This document shows, piece by piece, positions 1 to 19,200 of a stretch of 64,000 bases of DNA. The notes under the pieces are model-generated. The model had not been told where the DNA came from. It worked only from the letters and a program-made list of their open reading frames with translations, and made no database searches. Position numbers and translations under genes: made by a program. Each line of letters starts with the position of its first letter. Positions within the stretch are counted from its first letter, which is position 1. This DNA is from Aptenodytes patagonicus (Eukaryota; Chordata; Aves; Sphenisciformes; Spheniscidae), in the NCBI RefSeq assembly GCF_965638725.1, contig NC_134973.1:6258491-6322490 (forward strand), read 5' to 3'.

Positions 1-658
1 TAGGTGGTATAGGCAAAAGCCCCTTCCTGTGGCAAGTGTACTAAAGATTTCAGAAAGCAGCTGGGTGTGGATAATAACCTCACAGATGCTACAGGCTGTT
101 GTAATGACTGTAGTCCTTCCTTCGCTTATAGATTGTAGGGTGGGCATTTTTATTTTCTCTCTCAAAAGGGATCATGATTGAAGTACACGTAAACAATGTC
201 TCTATTGCTATTCAAAATGTAGTTTAAAATTTTTTTTGTAAGAAACCTGAGACAGCAACTTGTTATCCAACTGCAGTTTAACCTCCTCAGAAGTTGGGCA
301 GTCTGTGGTTCTTCACAGTGAATGCTCTGCCTTGGAAACCACTGTGTTTCAAAACACCTGGTGATCTAATGATAGGTGAAACCTGCTGCTGTTTTACAGC
401 TTGTTCTGTGAAGGAGCATATGATGCTTTGGGGGAATTTTGCTGATGTCTGCTATGTCTTAGATGTATAGTTTACCCATTGTCCCTCTGGTCTTAGCAAC
501 CCGATCCACAACCGGCATGTGGATCCTTGCAGTCATAATGTAAGGATTTAGTTAATCTGAGAATTTTTTGCCTGCCTGTGACTGGTACCCCCTGCTCCTG
601 ACCCTTGACACACACACCCCCCACCCCCCCTTTTTTTTATTTGCTTTTCAATCTCCAG

Positions 659-6253
<5,595 letters not shown>

Positions 6254-9200
6254 CCTGCTCTGCTCTTGGCCCCTTGAGAGGCTTCATTGTGAAGAAAAGA
6301 CAAAAAAAGAAATTTTAAATATGACGGGAAAAAAAGTTTTAATTTTTGATGATGTAATGATTGCAAATTGTCTGATCTGTGGAGTGGCAAGTGCTCAGTG
6401 TTATCCTGGAGTCTCATGTCTCTGTCCACAGAGTAGTTGATTTCATATTTTTAACAAATTGCTTTTATTTCACAGTTAACGGGGATACGCCTCATTTCTT
6501 CAGCACCTTGCTTACTTCTTAATTTTTGCCAAACAGCTAAGGCAGTCTCATCTTGAGCTTTCCTTTGTTGCTTAGCCACTTTTTTTTTTCCTCTTTTCAT
6601 TCCCATGGTATATATATAAAAAAAAACACCAACTTTCCAGCCGAGATTGTGAATTCACTGGACTGTGGGAGTGCAGAATGCTACTGGTCCCTTTGCCTTG
6701 TGCTATAGGGTGCCTCTGGTGTAATTTGCTAATCCTGCTTGCTTTCCGCCCTGTACCCCTTCTTTCCCTTCCCTTCCCCAGGACATGCTCCATGGTTCAC
6801 TGTGATGAAATGTTGGGGAGGAGCGATTGCTCTCCAACTATTGTGCAAAAAAAGAAAAAGGCAAAACAAACAAACAAAAAAGCCATCACTTTTCCATTCT
6901 TTATATGTTCTAGTTCTGAGTTATTTTTTTCTTATCAATTATAAAAGGTATGGAGACTGTGATTTTTTTTTTTTTTTAAATTATTGATGTTCTATACATA
7001 GTTTGCTATGTGTTGCTGTATTTTGTTCATGGACTACAAATGATGGAAGCTCTTGGAGCAATAGCTGCTGAGCCTGGGGAAGTGCCTGACTGTAATTGTT
7101 CTTTTTTATTTTATTTTGTTTTTATTTTTTTCACACACATACACACATCCCCCCCCGCACCACAAGCGCATGCGCGCGTATAAAGCTCAATTTGCAGAGA
7201 GAAACTACGTTTTGTTGAGTAGAGTATATGACATCAAGTGAGCAACTTCTCTATGCAGCAAATACCAAAAGCACACTGAGTAATTGTGGCATTTAAACAT
7301 CAGACTTTGGCTGGATTCAAAATCTTACTCTCGTGCCACCCTCTAGTTCTTTTCTTGCTGCTGGTAGCAAACAAGCTTTGTTTATTGCATTTTGTGCCAG
7401 TGTGTTGAATGACTTTGTAAGAATTCCTCGGTCCTGTCCAGCTTGCAGATTTTTAGAAAGGACCAGAGTTGGTGGGTGACAAACTTTGGGACGTAGGTAG
7501 GATTCTTACTTGAAAAGATTGAGGATAGCTCTTGGAGGGAGTGGCAATTCTCTCTCTCCCCTGTTTGTGCATTCCCCTGAGGCACATGCTGCTGTGTTTC
7601 TCTTTAGAGGAGTATGGATCCTCTTTCGAAGACTTGCACACGTACTTGCTCCAGGGTGCATGTGATCATCAAGTTACAGTAGTCATGGCTGGAGCATGTG
7701 GCTGCTATGGAATCCAGAAAGCCCTGCTGTGGTTGCACTTTTGTTTAGCGGGAGAGTAGAGGCAGAGACAGCAGGGTTTGCTGGTGCAGGTGGAAGGTAG
7801 AGTGGGAGTAGTTCTGGATTCTAGATGCCAAATGAAACTCCACTAAGCAGAAGGATGTGAAGCCTTTTTCAGGAGCTGAGGCAAGTGAACAAATGTGCTG
7901 AAGGCCTGTTACTGGCCTGGAAGATAACTGCGGTGGCAAGGCAAGGAGTGAGTAGGAAACAGGGAAATCTAACCCCTCTCTGGATGTGTGTTGTTCAGCC
8001 ATCACTAATGCTTCTGTTTCAATTCCAACAAGTAGCATTGGGTCCAAATTCTCTGGATCAACCAGATTGCCTCCTTGAAGGCTAGCAGGCTGCCAGTAGA
8101 TAAAGGCTAAATGATGAGCTGCACTGTTGAAGGGGGCTGTTGATATTTTGTCTCTTTTGTAGACAGAGCACTACATCAGTGTTTTGCACAACATGTAAGA
8201 GTAAATCTTAACTGTTTGAGATGCTTAAGATGCTTTGATCTAGAACACTAAAATATGGAGGGACATAATTTTGAGTAATTCTGTTTATAGGTCCCTCTTG
8301 TTTTCCAGAATAGCTGAGGGAAGCCTCTGTATGTCTCAGAGCACTACAGAAGAAAGCAAGCTCTGCTAAGAGTGATTAGAGAGCTCAAGTTGGAACAGTA
8401 GCCATGGGACCAACAGTTGAAGAGCCAGTCTGGTTGAGTGGTGATGCTGAGGGAAACACAGCATCTCTTTAGACTAGTCATGCTCTGGACTGCATTTAAC
8501 ACTTGGGAGGAATGAGAGGGATTCCCATGTGTCAGACAGCTTTGCATCAATTTTACTGCCTTTTTTTGTCTTTATGCCAAAATGATCCATTTTATAGAAA
8601 CTGTCCTATAAAAAGGAATTTATAATCATCTTCATGTATTCTAAGTGCTGTTCACCTGAAGCAGATGGCAGCACCAGCCTCTTCTGTTTCTGTGATCCTC
8701 TTGTAAATGGTTCACACTACAACTATTGCCAGCAATGAACCTGGCACTGAGATATACAGGTTCTTGGAAATAACTTCCCAGAAGTTTTTTTTCCAAGGTG
8801 AATGATGGTGGTACTTCCACTTGAATCAGAAACTTTTTTTTGTTTTGTATCCTCCCCTCCTTTAAGAGCTGCTGCCCTGGCACAGGAGGAGGGATCTTGG
8901 CTTCTGTCTCTTGCAGAGTGAATCTGCATTGTCGTGGGGAACTGTGGGAGGCTATGGGCACAAGGATTTAGGCATGTCCTGTACCTTACTGAGCAACTGC
9001 TTGGTGTAGTTGTTGGCCTGATAACTGACTTGGTGTGATGATTATTGCAAAGGGAAGGAGAGAATATTACGCGATGGCGCTCTCATGAGTTCCCAAAACC
9101 TCATTCTGAATTAGGGGAGGAATGGGTCAGACTTGTCTCCCACATAATCTGGAGTTGTCTGTGGACTATATTGTATGTGAGAAGATATGTGAGAATAACC

Positions 9201-9879
9201 AGTGTTAGCACATGCTTTTCTTAGCAAGCAGTAGCTTGTGTGCCTCCAGCTTGGCCAGTGAAGCACTCTTGCAGAACTGGTTCATGTCTCTGTTGGCTGG
9301 CCCTTTGGCAAATGCCTGCCCTAGCAAAAGTGCCAAACCTTAAACCAAATTTGCCTATATCATCTTTTCTGAAAGTGAGGCCAGTCAGAACTTTCTGCAG
9401 GTTGAGACAACAGATTGACCTTCAGAAAAGAGGTGGAACTGGGTTCTTCTAGAGAATCTAGAATCTTGAGTCTGAGGAAGTGGTCTCTTGGCTAACCTCT
9501 GTTCCTTGTGCACTTTTTATCTTTGTTCTGCTGAAGAAACCAACATACTTTGAACCAGTTTGAAACCTGAAGTCAGTGAGGAGAGGACCATCCCATTTCT
9601 TTGCACCATTCTGTGTGGATTGGCTACCTGGTGAGCAACAGCCCCTTACTGCTTCAGCGTGTCAGATAGCTCCTGCCCTTTCTCCCCTGTCTGCCCAGCT
9701 CCCGGAGTTGGATTCTCTGGTCTCTTCTTGTTGCTTCCTAGCAATGTTGGCCTTGCGTTCAACTATGGTTTTTCTTCATGTGTTTTATTGGGTTTTTTTT
9801 TTTTTAAAAAAAGTACTTCCAGAGTGTGCTGACCATTGTATTGTACTGTACAGAGCCCAGGTTGTTAGAGTCCAGCAGA

Positions 9880-9885
9880 AATAAA
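9880..9885 (+). terminator. candidate polyadenylation signal of GNA11
   Basis: AATAAA is followed by the GT-rich stretch GTGTGTTATG. It lies about 3.6 kb after the GNA11 stop codon and could be the proximal end of the transcript. Confidence 0.4.
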
Positions 9886-10309
9886 GTGTGTTATGCAGCA
9901 CCCAGTTTTATAAAAAGTATGGTTTGTGCCAATGCCCCTTCTTTAGTAGTGCCAGAGACTCTTTACAAGTGCCAATGTGGTGGAAATTATTTGGTTATAC
10001 TTGTATATTATAGGATCCTGATTTAAGACAATTTAAACATTATCCTATTTAAAAAGATACTATATAAAATGCTGTTTTTAAACCTTGTCATTTGCAATGC
10101 ATGTATTGTTGTGTGTGTTGGGGTGGGGGGAGGGAAGAGGGTAGGGAAAAGGAGTTTCTGAATAAGATGCCCAGTGTCAGGATCTATTCAGGCTCCAAAC
10201 TGTCTCATTCCAGTCCAGGAGTGTGATTGTTTCTTGGAATGATCCCACTCTGACTGCTGGGCAACACAGAAATACCGGATGGAAATTGATTTTCATATCT
10301 TTCTCCTGA

Positions 10310-10339
10310 AATAAATTCTCTGTTTGAAATTGGAATAAA
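10310..10339 (+). terminator. candidate distal polyadenylation signals of GNA11
   Basis: Two AATAAA hexamers (10310-10315 and 10334-10339) lie 24 bases apart, and the GTGGTGGTC stretch follows shortly after. They mark a plausible distal end of the GNA11 transcript. Confidence 0.4.
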
Positions 10340-10355
10340 TTTTGTTCCTAAAAGC

Positions 10356-13300
10356 CGTGGTGGTCATGCATGCATTTCTTCACTCCTGTCCCTCCTCTCC
10401 CCCTCTTTCTGGTTGGCTTAACAACTTCTGTACCCTGTGGGATCTGCATCTGACTGAATCACACTCTGCCCTCCTAGCTAGCAATGTTGTCCCTGCTCAG
10501 CAAATCAGGACTCTGAGGCATAGAAACAAAGTGTGTTTTGGTAAATATAAGGTATAATATACAATAACTATATATAACATACTGTACTAATAATTCTGAA
10601 CTGAAGTGTGAACAGTGGCTGACTAGGGTTTTAAGATGTAGGGATGCAATGGTGGCACCTTGACTTAAAATTTTCCAGGATTTTGGAGTAGAATTGCTAA
10701 GTGAAGTTGTCTGTATTCGCTGCTGCCTTTTGCTGTAGTGTCAGCCCATTTCAGGCACATTTCTTGCAGGATATACGTTGCCAATAGCAGAAATGTTGGT
10801 GGGACCAGACCTGCTTCCAGTCTTGTTTGTTAGCAACATGGACTGAAATATGAAACACTGCTTAAATTTATCCCTTTAGGAGTCCCAGGGATGGATGATT
10901 GTGAAAGCTTTCACAAAGGGATTTCCTGGGATGAAGTTCCTAGAATTTACTTCTCCCTCCCTAGGATCATTCCCCGGGAATTTCAGATTAAATCAGCTGG
11001 GAGTGGGTAGAGATGTCTAACTTCCTCTCTGTAAGGTTTCCTGTGTTTTCAGGAAGCTGCAACCAAGGATGTTCTGCTCCCTTCTATGTCATGTAATGCA
11101 CAGGTGAAGTTGTAGGTCTTTGGACAGCCTGAGATGCTGTGTTTCGTCCTGAACCAGGAAGATCACTCCAGCCTGGTTGGCCATAATACTGGCAGGTATT
11201 TGTGTCATTGCTGTTTTCTAATTGAGGGTGAATGTACATTGCTTTTCTCAGTAGCTCTGTTCTCACCAGCTGGAAAGCATGAAATAGTAGCTGAAAGAAG
11301 TGTGTTTGGTTTGTTGTTTATTTCCTTCAGCTCCATGTGGGTTGTGTTGTGCCATTCTGTGCAAAGAGAGTATAATATGCTCTGTTTAAATAAAGCATAG
11401 TGACAGATTCAGACTCTTCAAGGAAGAAGGTAAAGTCTTAAAACTAATGCCCAGTATTCCCAACTGACTGCAAGAAGGCCTTGTGTTTTGGCCTTTTGCA
11501 GCCTCCAGCCATGATACATGTGCAAATTGTCCATACTTGCTGCAGGTGTGCAGTACGGGTGCTGTCTCTGAAGCACTGCAGCTTGTTCAGTGTATATGCA
11601 GGAGGTTGGGTCCCTGCCTGTCGTGGAGTGGCACAGGGAAAGAGGCAGCTGGGAGCAGCAGCCGATAGAACAATCCACGCAGCTTGCTCACAGTTGCTGT
11701 CTTTCCCAAGGGCCCCTCAAACATAGACCGAGTAAAACGTTTCCAGCAGGACAGGGAGCTCTGAGCCTCCACCTCAGCAGCTGGGTGTAAGATGCTCTCA
11801 GGTCCTTTGTCCTGTGCAGGAAGTACCCCATTCTGCAAGGAGAAGTCTTGGAAACCCAGGAGGGACTGTGGCGTGGAGCAGCCTGCTGCTGCCTGGACAA
11901 TTCCTTTTGCCTGCAGCCTGCTCTCAAGGGACTTTTGGGGAAAAGAGGGCAGTCAGAACGGGGCTGTGGGCCAGGTGAGTTTTCTGGTAAGGTGTGCTGG
12001 CCCCAGGACTGGGGTTTTGTTAGTGCTACAAGTCACTTCAAACCTAGCTGTTAGATGTCACTGCCAACACCAGAACAGGTCCTTGGGATTGTGTACATTG
12101 GTGGACCCAGACATTAAGGAAATCGATTTCCATCTTTTTTTATGTTAAAAAAATCCCATGCAGAAGAAGAGGGCAAAGAAGAGAGAATTTGGGGATCCGC
12201 CTTGTCCTTGGACAGCCGCCATCATCCTCATAGCAGGAAAAAGCTCTTTTCTTTGAGCATTACATTTGCTCTCTTGGGAAAGCTAGGGAAGCATCTGTCC
12301 AGCATGAGAAGAATAAAATGTCATGTTAAATTTATAAAGCAGGAGTATAATGCCTCCCTCCTTTCACTTCAGCTTTCTCTCCTGTGTCTAGCCTGACTCC
12401 AAGTTGCCTTATGCAGGACTCTGCAATCTATGGCATGCAGGTCAGAGGCACAGTACCAGCTTGGCTTGTTTGAATGGCAGCTGTTTGTTGATGCAACGTT
12501 ACTGTCAAAAGCAGTGACTTCCTGGACTCCAGGCTCAGCGAGGGGCATCCATCCAGCACTCAGCCTCTAATTTATGTTTTTGTTTTAATGTGCAGCACAT
12601 CTGTCCTCTGAAGGCTGCTGGGTCCTGTCTCCCATTTCATTGCCTACTTTTATCACACCTAACAGTCACTGTGGTAAGCTCCAGATAGCTCGAAGGTAGA
12701 ACATGGAAATCATGAGTCCCTCCATTGCAGAAGCCAATCTCTTCTGGTGTGAAGGCATTTGAATAAATATTGCAATTACCTGTTTCTGAAGGTAGTGCTT
12801 TGGAATGCAGGTGGAGAAAAGCATCTTTTTTTTTTTTTAAGGGGGAAAAAAAAAAAGCTTTTATAGTGTATGTGTCCCTGCAAACAAAAGCGGTAAGAAC
12901 TGATGGGAAATAGTCAGGATGGAAATGAAGGTTTCCAGAAACCACCTTGGACAAAATCTTCTTCCTTCCTTTTCTCTGGTTTGTAAAACTAGTTGAAAAT
13001 AAATTATATGTGTGGTCTCCTGTCCATGATATCTCAGTAGCTTCCCAGCAAAAGCTAGCACCGTTAGCAATTTCTAAAACGAACTCATCTGTGTACTCTC
13101 CACAGGCATACCAGTTCAGTATAGTTGTCTTTGAGCCGTTTTATCTTCTGTGGTGCAGTCCAATCAGGAATTTAAGCCTCTACAAGCAATTTTTGTAACA
13201 TCTGTATCACCTTGGGTTGAGAACTCATGGCTTCTGAAGAGTAGTTGCGGCTCCTATATTGGAGTGTATGACAAGGCTCAGCATTTGGGCTGTGTGAAAG

Positions 13301-16300
13301 CTTCTGGGTAACCTAGCTCCCGAGATGGGTGAGGATGTGGCTCAGCAGGGACTACAGATGCAGCCTGGGGGCTGTTCTGTGTGCCCAGTCAGGTGCAATT
13401 ACCTGTTGTTACTGGCCACTCCTATGCACTGCTCCCAGAATTGCTCCTCCCTTCATCGCAGGTGTGTATCTATGGCTCCTGGCCATGGAAATAAATGGTG
13501 TTTGTATGAAGCATCCAAAAGGCAGGTCTCTCCTGCTATGCTGGTTTGTATACTCCCTCCCACTGGCTCAGACCTTCAAACTCTAATACTGCAAACAGCT
13601 GACAGCTTCAATGAGGCTCTTTGCAAAGTAGAGGTGATGTAGGATGAGAACATCCTTGGAATTCTGGAAAGGATTTGGCGGCCTGGTTAGAAAAAAAGTC
13701 TCAGCTCGATGTCAGCTTTGCAACACTTGATTCAGAGCAGATTAAATGTTGTAAAGGGAAAAGAGGTGCCTTTCTCAGCTTAGCCACAAATTTACTTCCA
13801 AACCACAATCTTATGCTTTGTTGAAAAAGGTTTTTTAGAGGTAAGTTTTTTGGATCGATTCACAAGTTGTTTAGAGACAGAACCTTGAAGAACACATGCT
13901 GTTGCTAACCCAAAGAGGGCACTGTGTGCATGTAAAACCCACAGCAATAAATGTGCTCTCCTTGTGCAACATCATCATCTGCAGCAAAAATCACTGATAA
14001 CTGTTCAGTTATAGCTTTTCTTAGTCACGTGAATGACCGGGGGGGGGCTTTAAGACGTTTTGAATTACTAGGTTTGGAAAGTACTTGGAATCTTAAAATC
14101 TTTGGTCTAGTGTTTTGTATCCAGCGCAGCCGCAGGTGTTATATGGGCTCTAACAAGTCACCCTTATGCAAAGGTGAACATAAGGAAAGGCAAACACTCC
14201 CCAGAAGTACCTCTTGAAAAATAAAACCCATTAGGGGTTTTCTTTTAACACAAAAACTTCAATCTGACTGCTGCTTTTCAAAAACTTTGGAGATTGTGCT
14301 TCTATAGTCAGGAAACTTTTGTTGTAACCTGCAAACTGAGGTTTACCTATAGGCTTAAAATGGTTTAAGAACAGGAGCTGGTTGGTGATATTGGGCTTGA
14401 TCAAAACTTCCAGATCAAAAAACAAGTTTGGATTCAAAAAGACAGACGTTCTTATCAGTAGTTTTATAAACTTTGTCCCCTAATCTTTGATTTTAGAATT
14501 TCATTTGTCTGTTCTAATCTCAAGAAATATGTTGGATTCCTGTGCTTTGAACAGTTCTCCCCCCCCCCCCCGCAGTTAGAATGCAAATATTGTCAAGTTC
14601 AAAACCTCTATGCACTACAAAACTACCTGGGTACCTCTAATAATAGAGAGTCAGATTTTATCCCATTTTTCTCCAACAGTTGCTTAAATGTCTTTGGCTG
14701 TCTGACTGCTTTTTCTGTAACTGGCGCATCCCCACTGCTTGGGTATGAATCAAGCTCCACACCTCAGCTGGGCAGATTCCTCTCAAATTCATCTCATCTC
14801 TGAAGACTCAAGTTCTGTTGTTCTTTGTCTGGAGAGCTGGGTCTCTCATTTCTGGCTGTAAGCCCCGAAGTGTACAGCCATAGTTAAGGCCAAAGTAAAT
14901 ATGGCATCAAGGAGAGTGAGAGAGATGTTTGTTCTGCAGGTGCAAGCTCAGATTTTCTCCTGAGTCTGGCGGTGTCATTGCAGCACAACACTCACTCATT
15001 GAGGTTCCTGTGCCTCACAGCTCTGAGGTCCTGAACCTCCAGTGGTTTGGTGGGAGTGGTTATTGCAGCGAAGAGAGGAGAGAAACCAGGCCTGCTTACA
15101 GCACAGGAAATCCGTATAAATAGAGGATTATTATAAAACTCCTCCTCTCCTCCCTGCCCTGCATTAGGCTTGGATAGACTATGAAATTTTGCCAATGTCT
15201 CACCTGGAATCCCAGTCAAAACCGATAGTTTGGAAATCTGCATGGGGAGAAAAAGTGAGTGGAGTTAGTGTTTTCATACTTGTTCGAAGACAAGCCTCAA
15301 AGTTATAGGTCTTGGAATGCCCTTTATCTGTCTAAAATAGAATACGTTCACATTTCACTGTCCATCACACTCCTTCCCTTGCCTTCCCCTATCAGCAGCA
15401 GTTACCTTGCTGTGAAAGATGGCCAGGTGGCCGATGTGGATTGTACAAACTCCTTCATTCTCACGTCAGAGCGGTTGCACTGTGCGTGTGTGCTGTGTCT
15501 GGGGAAAGGCCCTCTCAAAAATGCTTTCTTCTGGCTTTTTCCCCTGTAATTCTGTAGAGGCTAGAAGAGGTTTACTGTCACTTTTTACTGGAAGGAAGAG
15601 TCTGCACTTCTGTGATCTGAAGTTTTCACTCAAAAAGTTTCTGGCTTTCAAAATTTGGGAGAGGACAAGGTTCTCTGCATTCACTTGTACTTGCCTGTGT
15701 TTCACTTCCATCATATGAATGCAGAAGCTGCCTGGTGATCGTTAAGCCTACATTGTATGTACTTGCAGCTGGTAGACAAGAGTGTGCTCTTTCAGGGCTC
15801 TTTCAGATCAGCTGGTTTGCTGATGTGCAGATGCCCTCACCAATTAAGATTAATTCAATCAGACTGATGTAGTTCAGGGTATGCCAATGAGCAGCAGGTT
15901 AATCCAGAGTACCTGTGATGAGGGAGGGAGTGCCTGCACTGTTAGATCTGTTTCTTGCTCTGTGCAGTCAGCAGCAGGGTTTCTGCGCTGCCTAGTTCTC
16001 ATGGGTGAGTAACTCCTCACGGCAGGGGCCTTGGTGAGCGTGGGGGAACTGAAAGCACTGGCTCAGAGCGATGCAGAGGAGTTTCCTTGCCTCTTGGACT
16101 GGGCGGCTCTGTTTTTAAGAGCATGAATTTGTAGATGTTGGATTCCATTTCCCTCCCCTCCTTGGAGCAGAGGTGGTAATGCGAGAGGTGTCAGATGAGG
16201 AAGCAAGAAGCTGTTTTTTCCTTATGGTTGTTCTTTCTGAGCTGGGGGTGGGGGTGCACTGTTCGTCTCTATTGCCACCCACCCGGGCCAGGGAAGGATG

Positions 16301-18574
16301 CGGTGTTTCTCAGAACATGAGGTTTTTCCCTGCACAGCTTGTGGATGAGAGATTGTGCAGGGCACGGGAAAGTGCAGCCTGGCGGGCTTAGCCATTTTTG
16401 TAACTTGGGCTTGATTGGCACTTCTGTCACACGGGGCAGAACTGTGTCGAGGGACATACTGAAATTGTTTTTCTGGAGGAACTGTTGTTGACTTGAAAAC
16501 ATAGTGGGACCTGGCATAGTGGGTTTTTCTTTGTCTCTCTTATTTTCGTCAATGAAATCCTAAGCACCTGGTGGAAAAGTTTATTCTCATTCTCTTGCTA
16601 GGTCACTTGCCAAATCTCCAGATTAATTTCCTTCAGATGTAACATTTTCAAGCTCTATTCTAGAAGAGGTGGGTCTTTATTTTTTTTGTTTTAAACCATG
16701 AAATGTGGGAAGAAAATGTTTGCTGACTGTCAGGCTGTGGTGGGAATGTGTGGTTCTTCTCTTTGCTGCCAACTTCACTAAAAAGACCTGAATGACTCAA
16801 TATGTCTTGATGAACACTTGTGTGTGACAGAGGGCTAGTCAGGATTTCCCTGACTGGCACCTGCCTGAGTCCAGCCACAGAAGGATGCAGAGGGCTGGAG
16901 GGTGGAGCAGGGAGGGACAAAGTCAGAACCTGCCCAAAACTGTGCTCTGCTCTGAAGAGCTGAGCTGCTGCAGCCACCTTCTCCCCGAATCCCGCCCCCC
17001 CTGCCTCCATGGCTCAGTGCTTCTGCTGCTGCCACGTTTGCCCATGTTTCCTATTAGAGGAGGTTAAAGCTGTCATTCTAATCAATAGCAAAATCAACAA
17101 AATACAGAGGGAGAAGAGATGAGTCTGGCAGGAGCTGAAATTGCTGCTTCTTGGCAAGTTGCACTGGGGGAAAGGTGCTGGTTTTCTGTTGAATGACAGC
17201 CAGGCAGAGGCAGGATGGAGGAGAATCAAGAGGGTTAATGGGGTAGCAGGTGTGATAGGGGGAGGAAGTCTCCCAAAGTACCAGCTGGAAGTATCTGGGG
17301 GAAGCACATGTGCCTGACTGCATGTGAGGAGAGCCACTGGCTGACTAGCACCAGAAATGCTGCTCTGGATGCTGAGGTGGTTCTCCCAGCTTCACCGTTG
17401 TGCAGCCTTGAGCAAGTCCATGCCTCTATTGCCTTTAGTTGTGTTTCTTTAGCATCTTCAGAGTGAGGACTGAGGACTGATTCTACTGCATGCATATACA
17501 GCATCTTGCACGGGAGGATCATTGTCACCAGGGCATTTGGTCACCACTGTAATACACAGCACTGAAACATCTCTGATTTTATGGGTCGCCAATGAACTAA
17601 CGCCTACATCTTTCGCTCTTGTTTTCCAGTAAAACCAGGCACAAAAATCTCTTGAATCTTTGGGTGTGATTTCTTTCCTGACACACCAAATTGGGGTTGA
17701 TTCTGTGGGGTTTGTGCCTCAGTAACACAGTGGCTGGATGTTATCACAAGCTACAGGGGCTTGTGGGAAGAGAAGGGTGGTGATATGGTTAAAGTATGGG
17801 GACAGGAGTAGTACTCCCAGTTCCGTTTCCTTTATTGCTACAGATTGACTTTATCCTTTTATGGACTGGCAGAGATCTGAGATAAAATCACGTATTGCAG
17901 TAGTGTCTTACAGCCTAGGCACGAGACCTTGCTGTGCAAGGTGCTGTTGTCATCTTGCTTACAGTGAGGGTCGGCGTTCCGGCTGTCCATATTGTCTGTC
18001 TTCTCAGTGTAGAATGGGACATTAAGGTGAAGCTCCTGTAAAGCAGTCAGCCCTTTGAGCGTGGCAAGTGCATGGGATTCCCCTTCTCCCAAACAACTGT
18101 CCTGTACCCTGCCTCCTCCTTCTCTATCATGCCTCTTGTCCTTGGGCTGTCTCTCTTGGCTGCCTCTCCCTTCCCCAGTGGGAAATAAGGCAGCACGTAC
18201 CATAGTATCCTCTGCTGCTGCTTGGGCTGGGCAGGTGCTGTGGTTATCAGGAAGCGGAGCCTTTGCACCTCTGTGCCTTCTCTTGTTCGAAATGCTGCTT
18301 GCATCTTGAATTTCAGGTAGCTGGATTCCAGCTGGCTCTGGTGCTCTTTCTGTCCTCTGCTCAAGAGGTGGCTTGGTAAGGCTTCTGCTCACTTGCTCTT
18401 GGCAGGCTAAGAGTGCATTTGGGATTACATTTAGTAACTCACTTGGTATCTGGTAACCTGTTGAGATGTGGCAGCACAGTCCTGGGGGGGCTCTGAGTCC
18501 GTGGTCCCAGGCACTGCCTGACCAAAGTGGAAAACATCGTGCCCCTGCCTCTGGCTGACACTCCATCCTGGCAG
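10356..18574. other. intergenic stretch, no gene recognised
   Basis: I found no exon of a known family, no long repeat and no RNA gene here. Short open frames on both strands lack protein-like composition. I looked specifically for GNA15 exons 1-4 (P-loop GESGKS, the CYERRREF segment, the PTTGI segment) ahead of the GNA15 relic and did not recognise them. Poly-C occurs near 14561 and an A/T homopolymer cluster near 12826-12857. Confidence 0.5.
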
Positions 18575-19200
18575 GATCATGGATGTGGGCGTGCAGAAGT
18601 CAGAGCAGAGGAAATGGATCTGCTGCTTCAAGGGTGTGATTGCTGTCATCTATCTGGCCTCCCTCAGTGAATGTGACCACTGGCTGGAAGCCAACAGCAA
18701 GGAGGCGAGAAGCTTGCAGGCTGTGCCAAGAGGTGCTGGCAAAGGAGCTCGTAGGGTGCTCCAGGCAGGTGGGTGAGTGTCAGTGAGGAGTGTGGGCAGT
18801 CTTTACCATCACTGCTCTGCAGCGGGGCTGTAAAGTTCGGCAGAGTGCTCTTGGAGGTTGGTGAGCTGGACATCTGCTTGAGAGGGACAGCAGTCTCTGC
18901 ATGCGCCCCCCTCGCTGCAGAAATGGGGTGGTGGAGAGCCTGGCTCTGCTCAGGGCTGCCCTGGCTCTGGAGCACACCGGGGATCCTCTTTCTGAGCAAA
19001 ACAAACCTCCTGGAGGACGATTGCTGCCTGAGACATGGCCTAGTACTTTACCTCCTTCCATGGTAACGCACTCTTCCAGGCAGCTGCATGGCTGAAGCAG
19101 CCAAATGTATGTGTCATCAATGCGAGCTGCTGCTCCCCTGGGTGTCTGACAACCTGAACAAGCTGGAGGCAGCAGAAGGCTTGGCACAGCCCCGTGACAC
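18575..19200 (+). pseudogene. GNA15: relic of GNA15 (G-alpha-15/16), exons 5-7
   Basis: Three exon-like pieces match Gq-class alpha subunits in the right order. Piece one, 18575-18704, is exactly 130 bases like GNA11 exon 5 and reads DVGVQKSEQRKW then IYLASLSE, which resembles GNA15 more than GNA11. Its donor is GAG|GC instead of GT, and the second glycine of the DVGGQ switch is Val. Piece two, 18921-19062, retains ESLAL, then PWLWST and ILFLSKT, then YFTSFHG ending at a GT donor. These lie in three different frames (about one base gained, 11 lost, then two lost), with an in-frame stop before YFTSFHG. Piece three starts at 19080 with MAEAAK, matching DAEAAK of GNA15, and decays after about 40 codons. 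Introns are about 216 and 17 bases. Human GNA15 lies between GNA11 and S1PR4, so the position fits. Exons 1-4 were not found. Confidence 0.85.

Larger units (their letters stand above)
6254..10355 (+). other. probable long 3'UTR of GNA11
   Basis: No further coding potential was found after the GNA11 stop. The stretch is AT-rich with several homopolymer runs, and a mixed CA/poly-C/alternating purine-pyrimidine tract lies near 7130-7182. AATAAA hexamers on the plus strand occur at 9880-9885, 10310-10315 and 10334-10339. A long 3'UTR is known for GNA11 mRNAs, so the transcript probably ends near 9.9 or 10.35 kb. The exact end is inferred and not seen. Confidence 0.6.

Noticed and set aside
17859-18566. 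A 235-codon minus-strand frame next to the GNA15 relic
   Set aside because: Low-complexity mixed composition and no recognisable domain; it looks like a chance frame.
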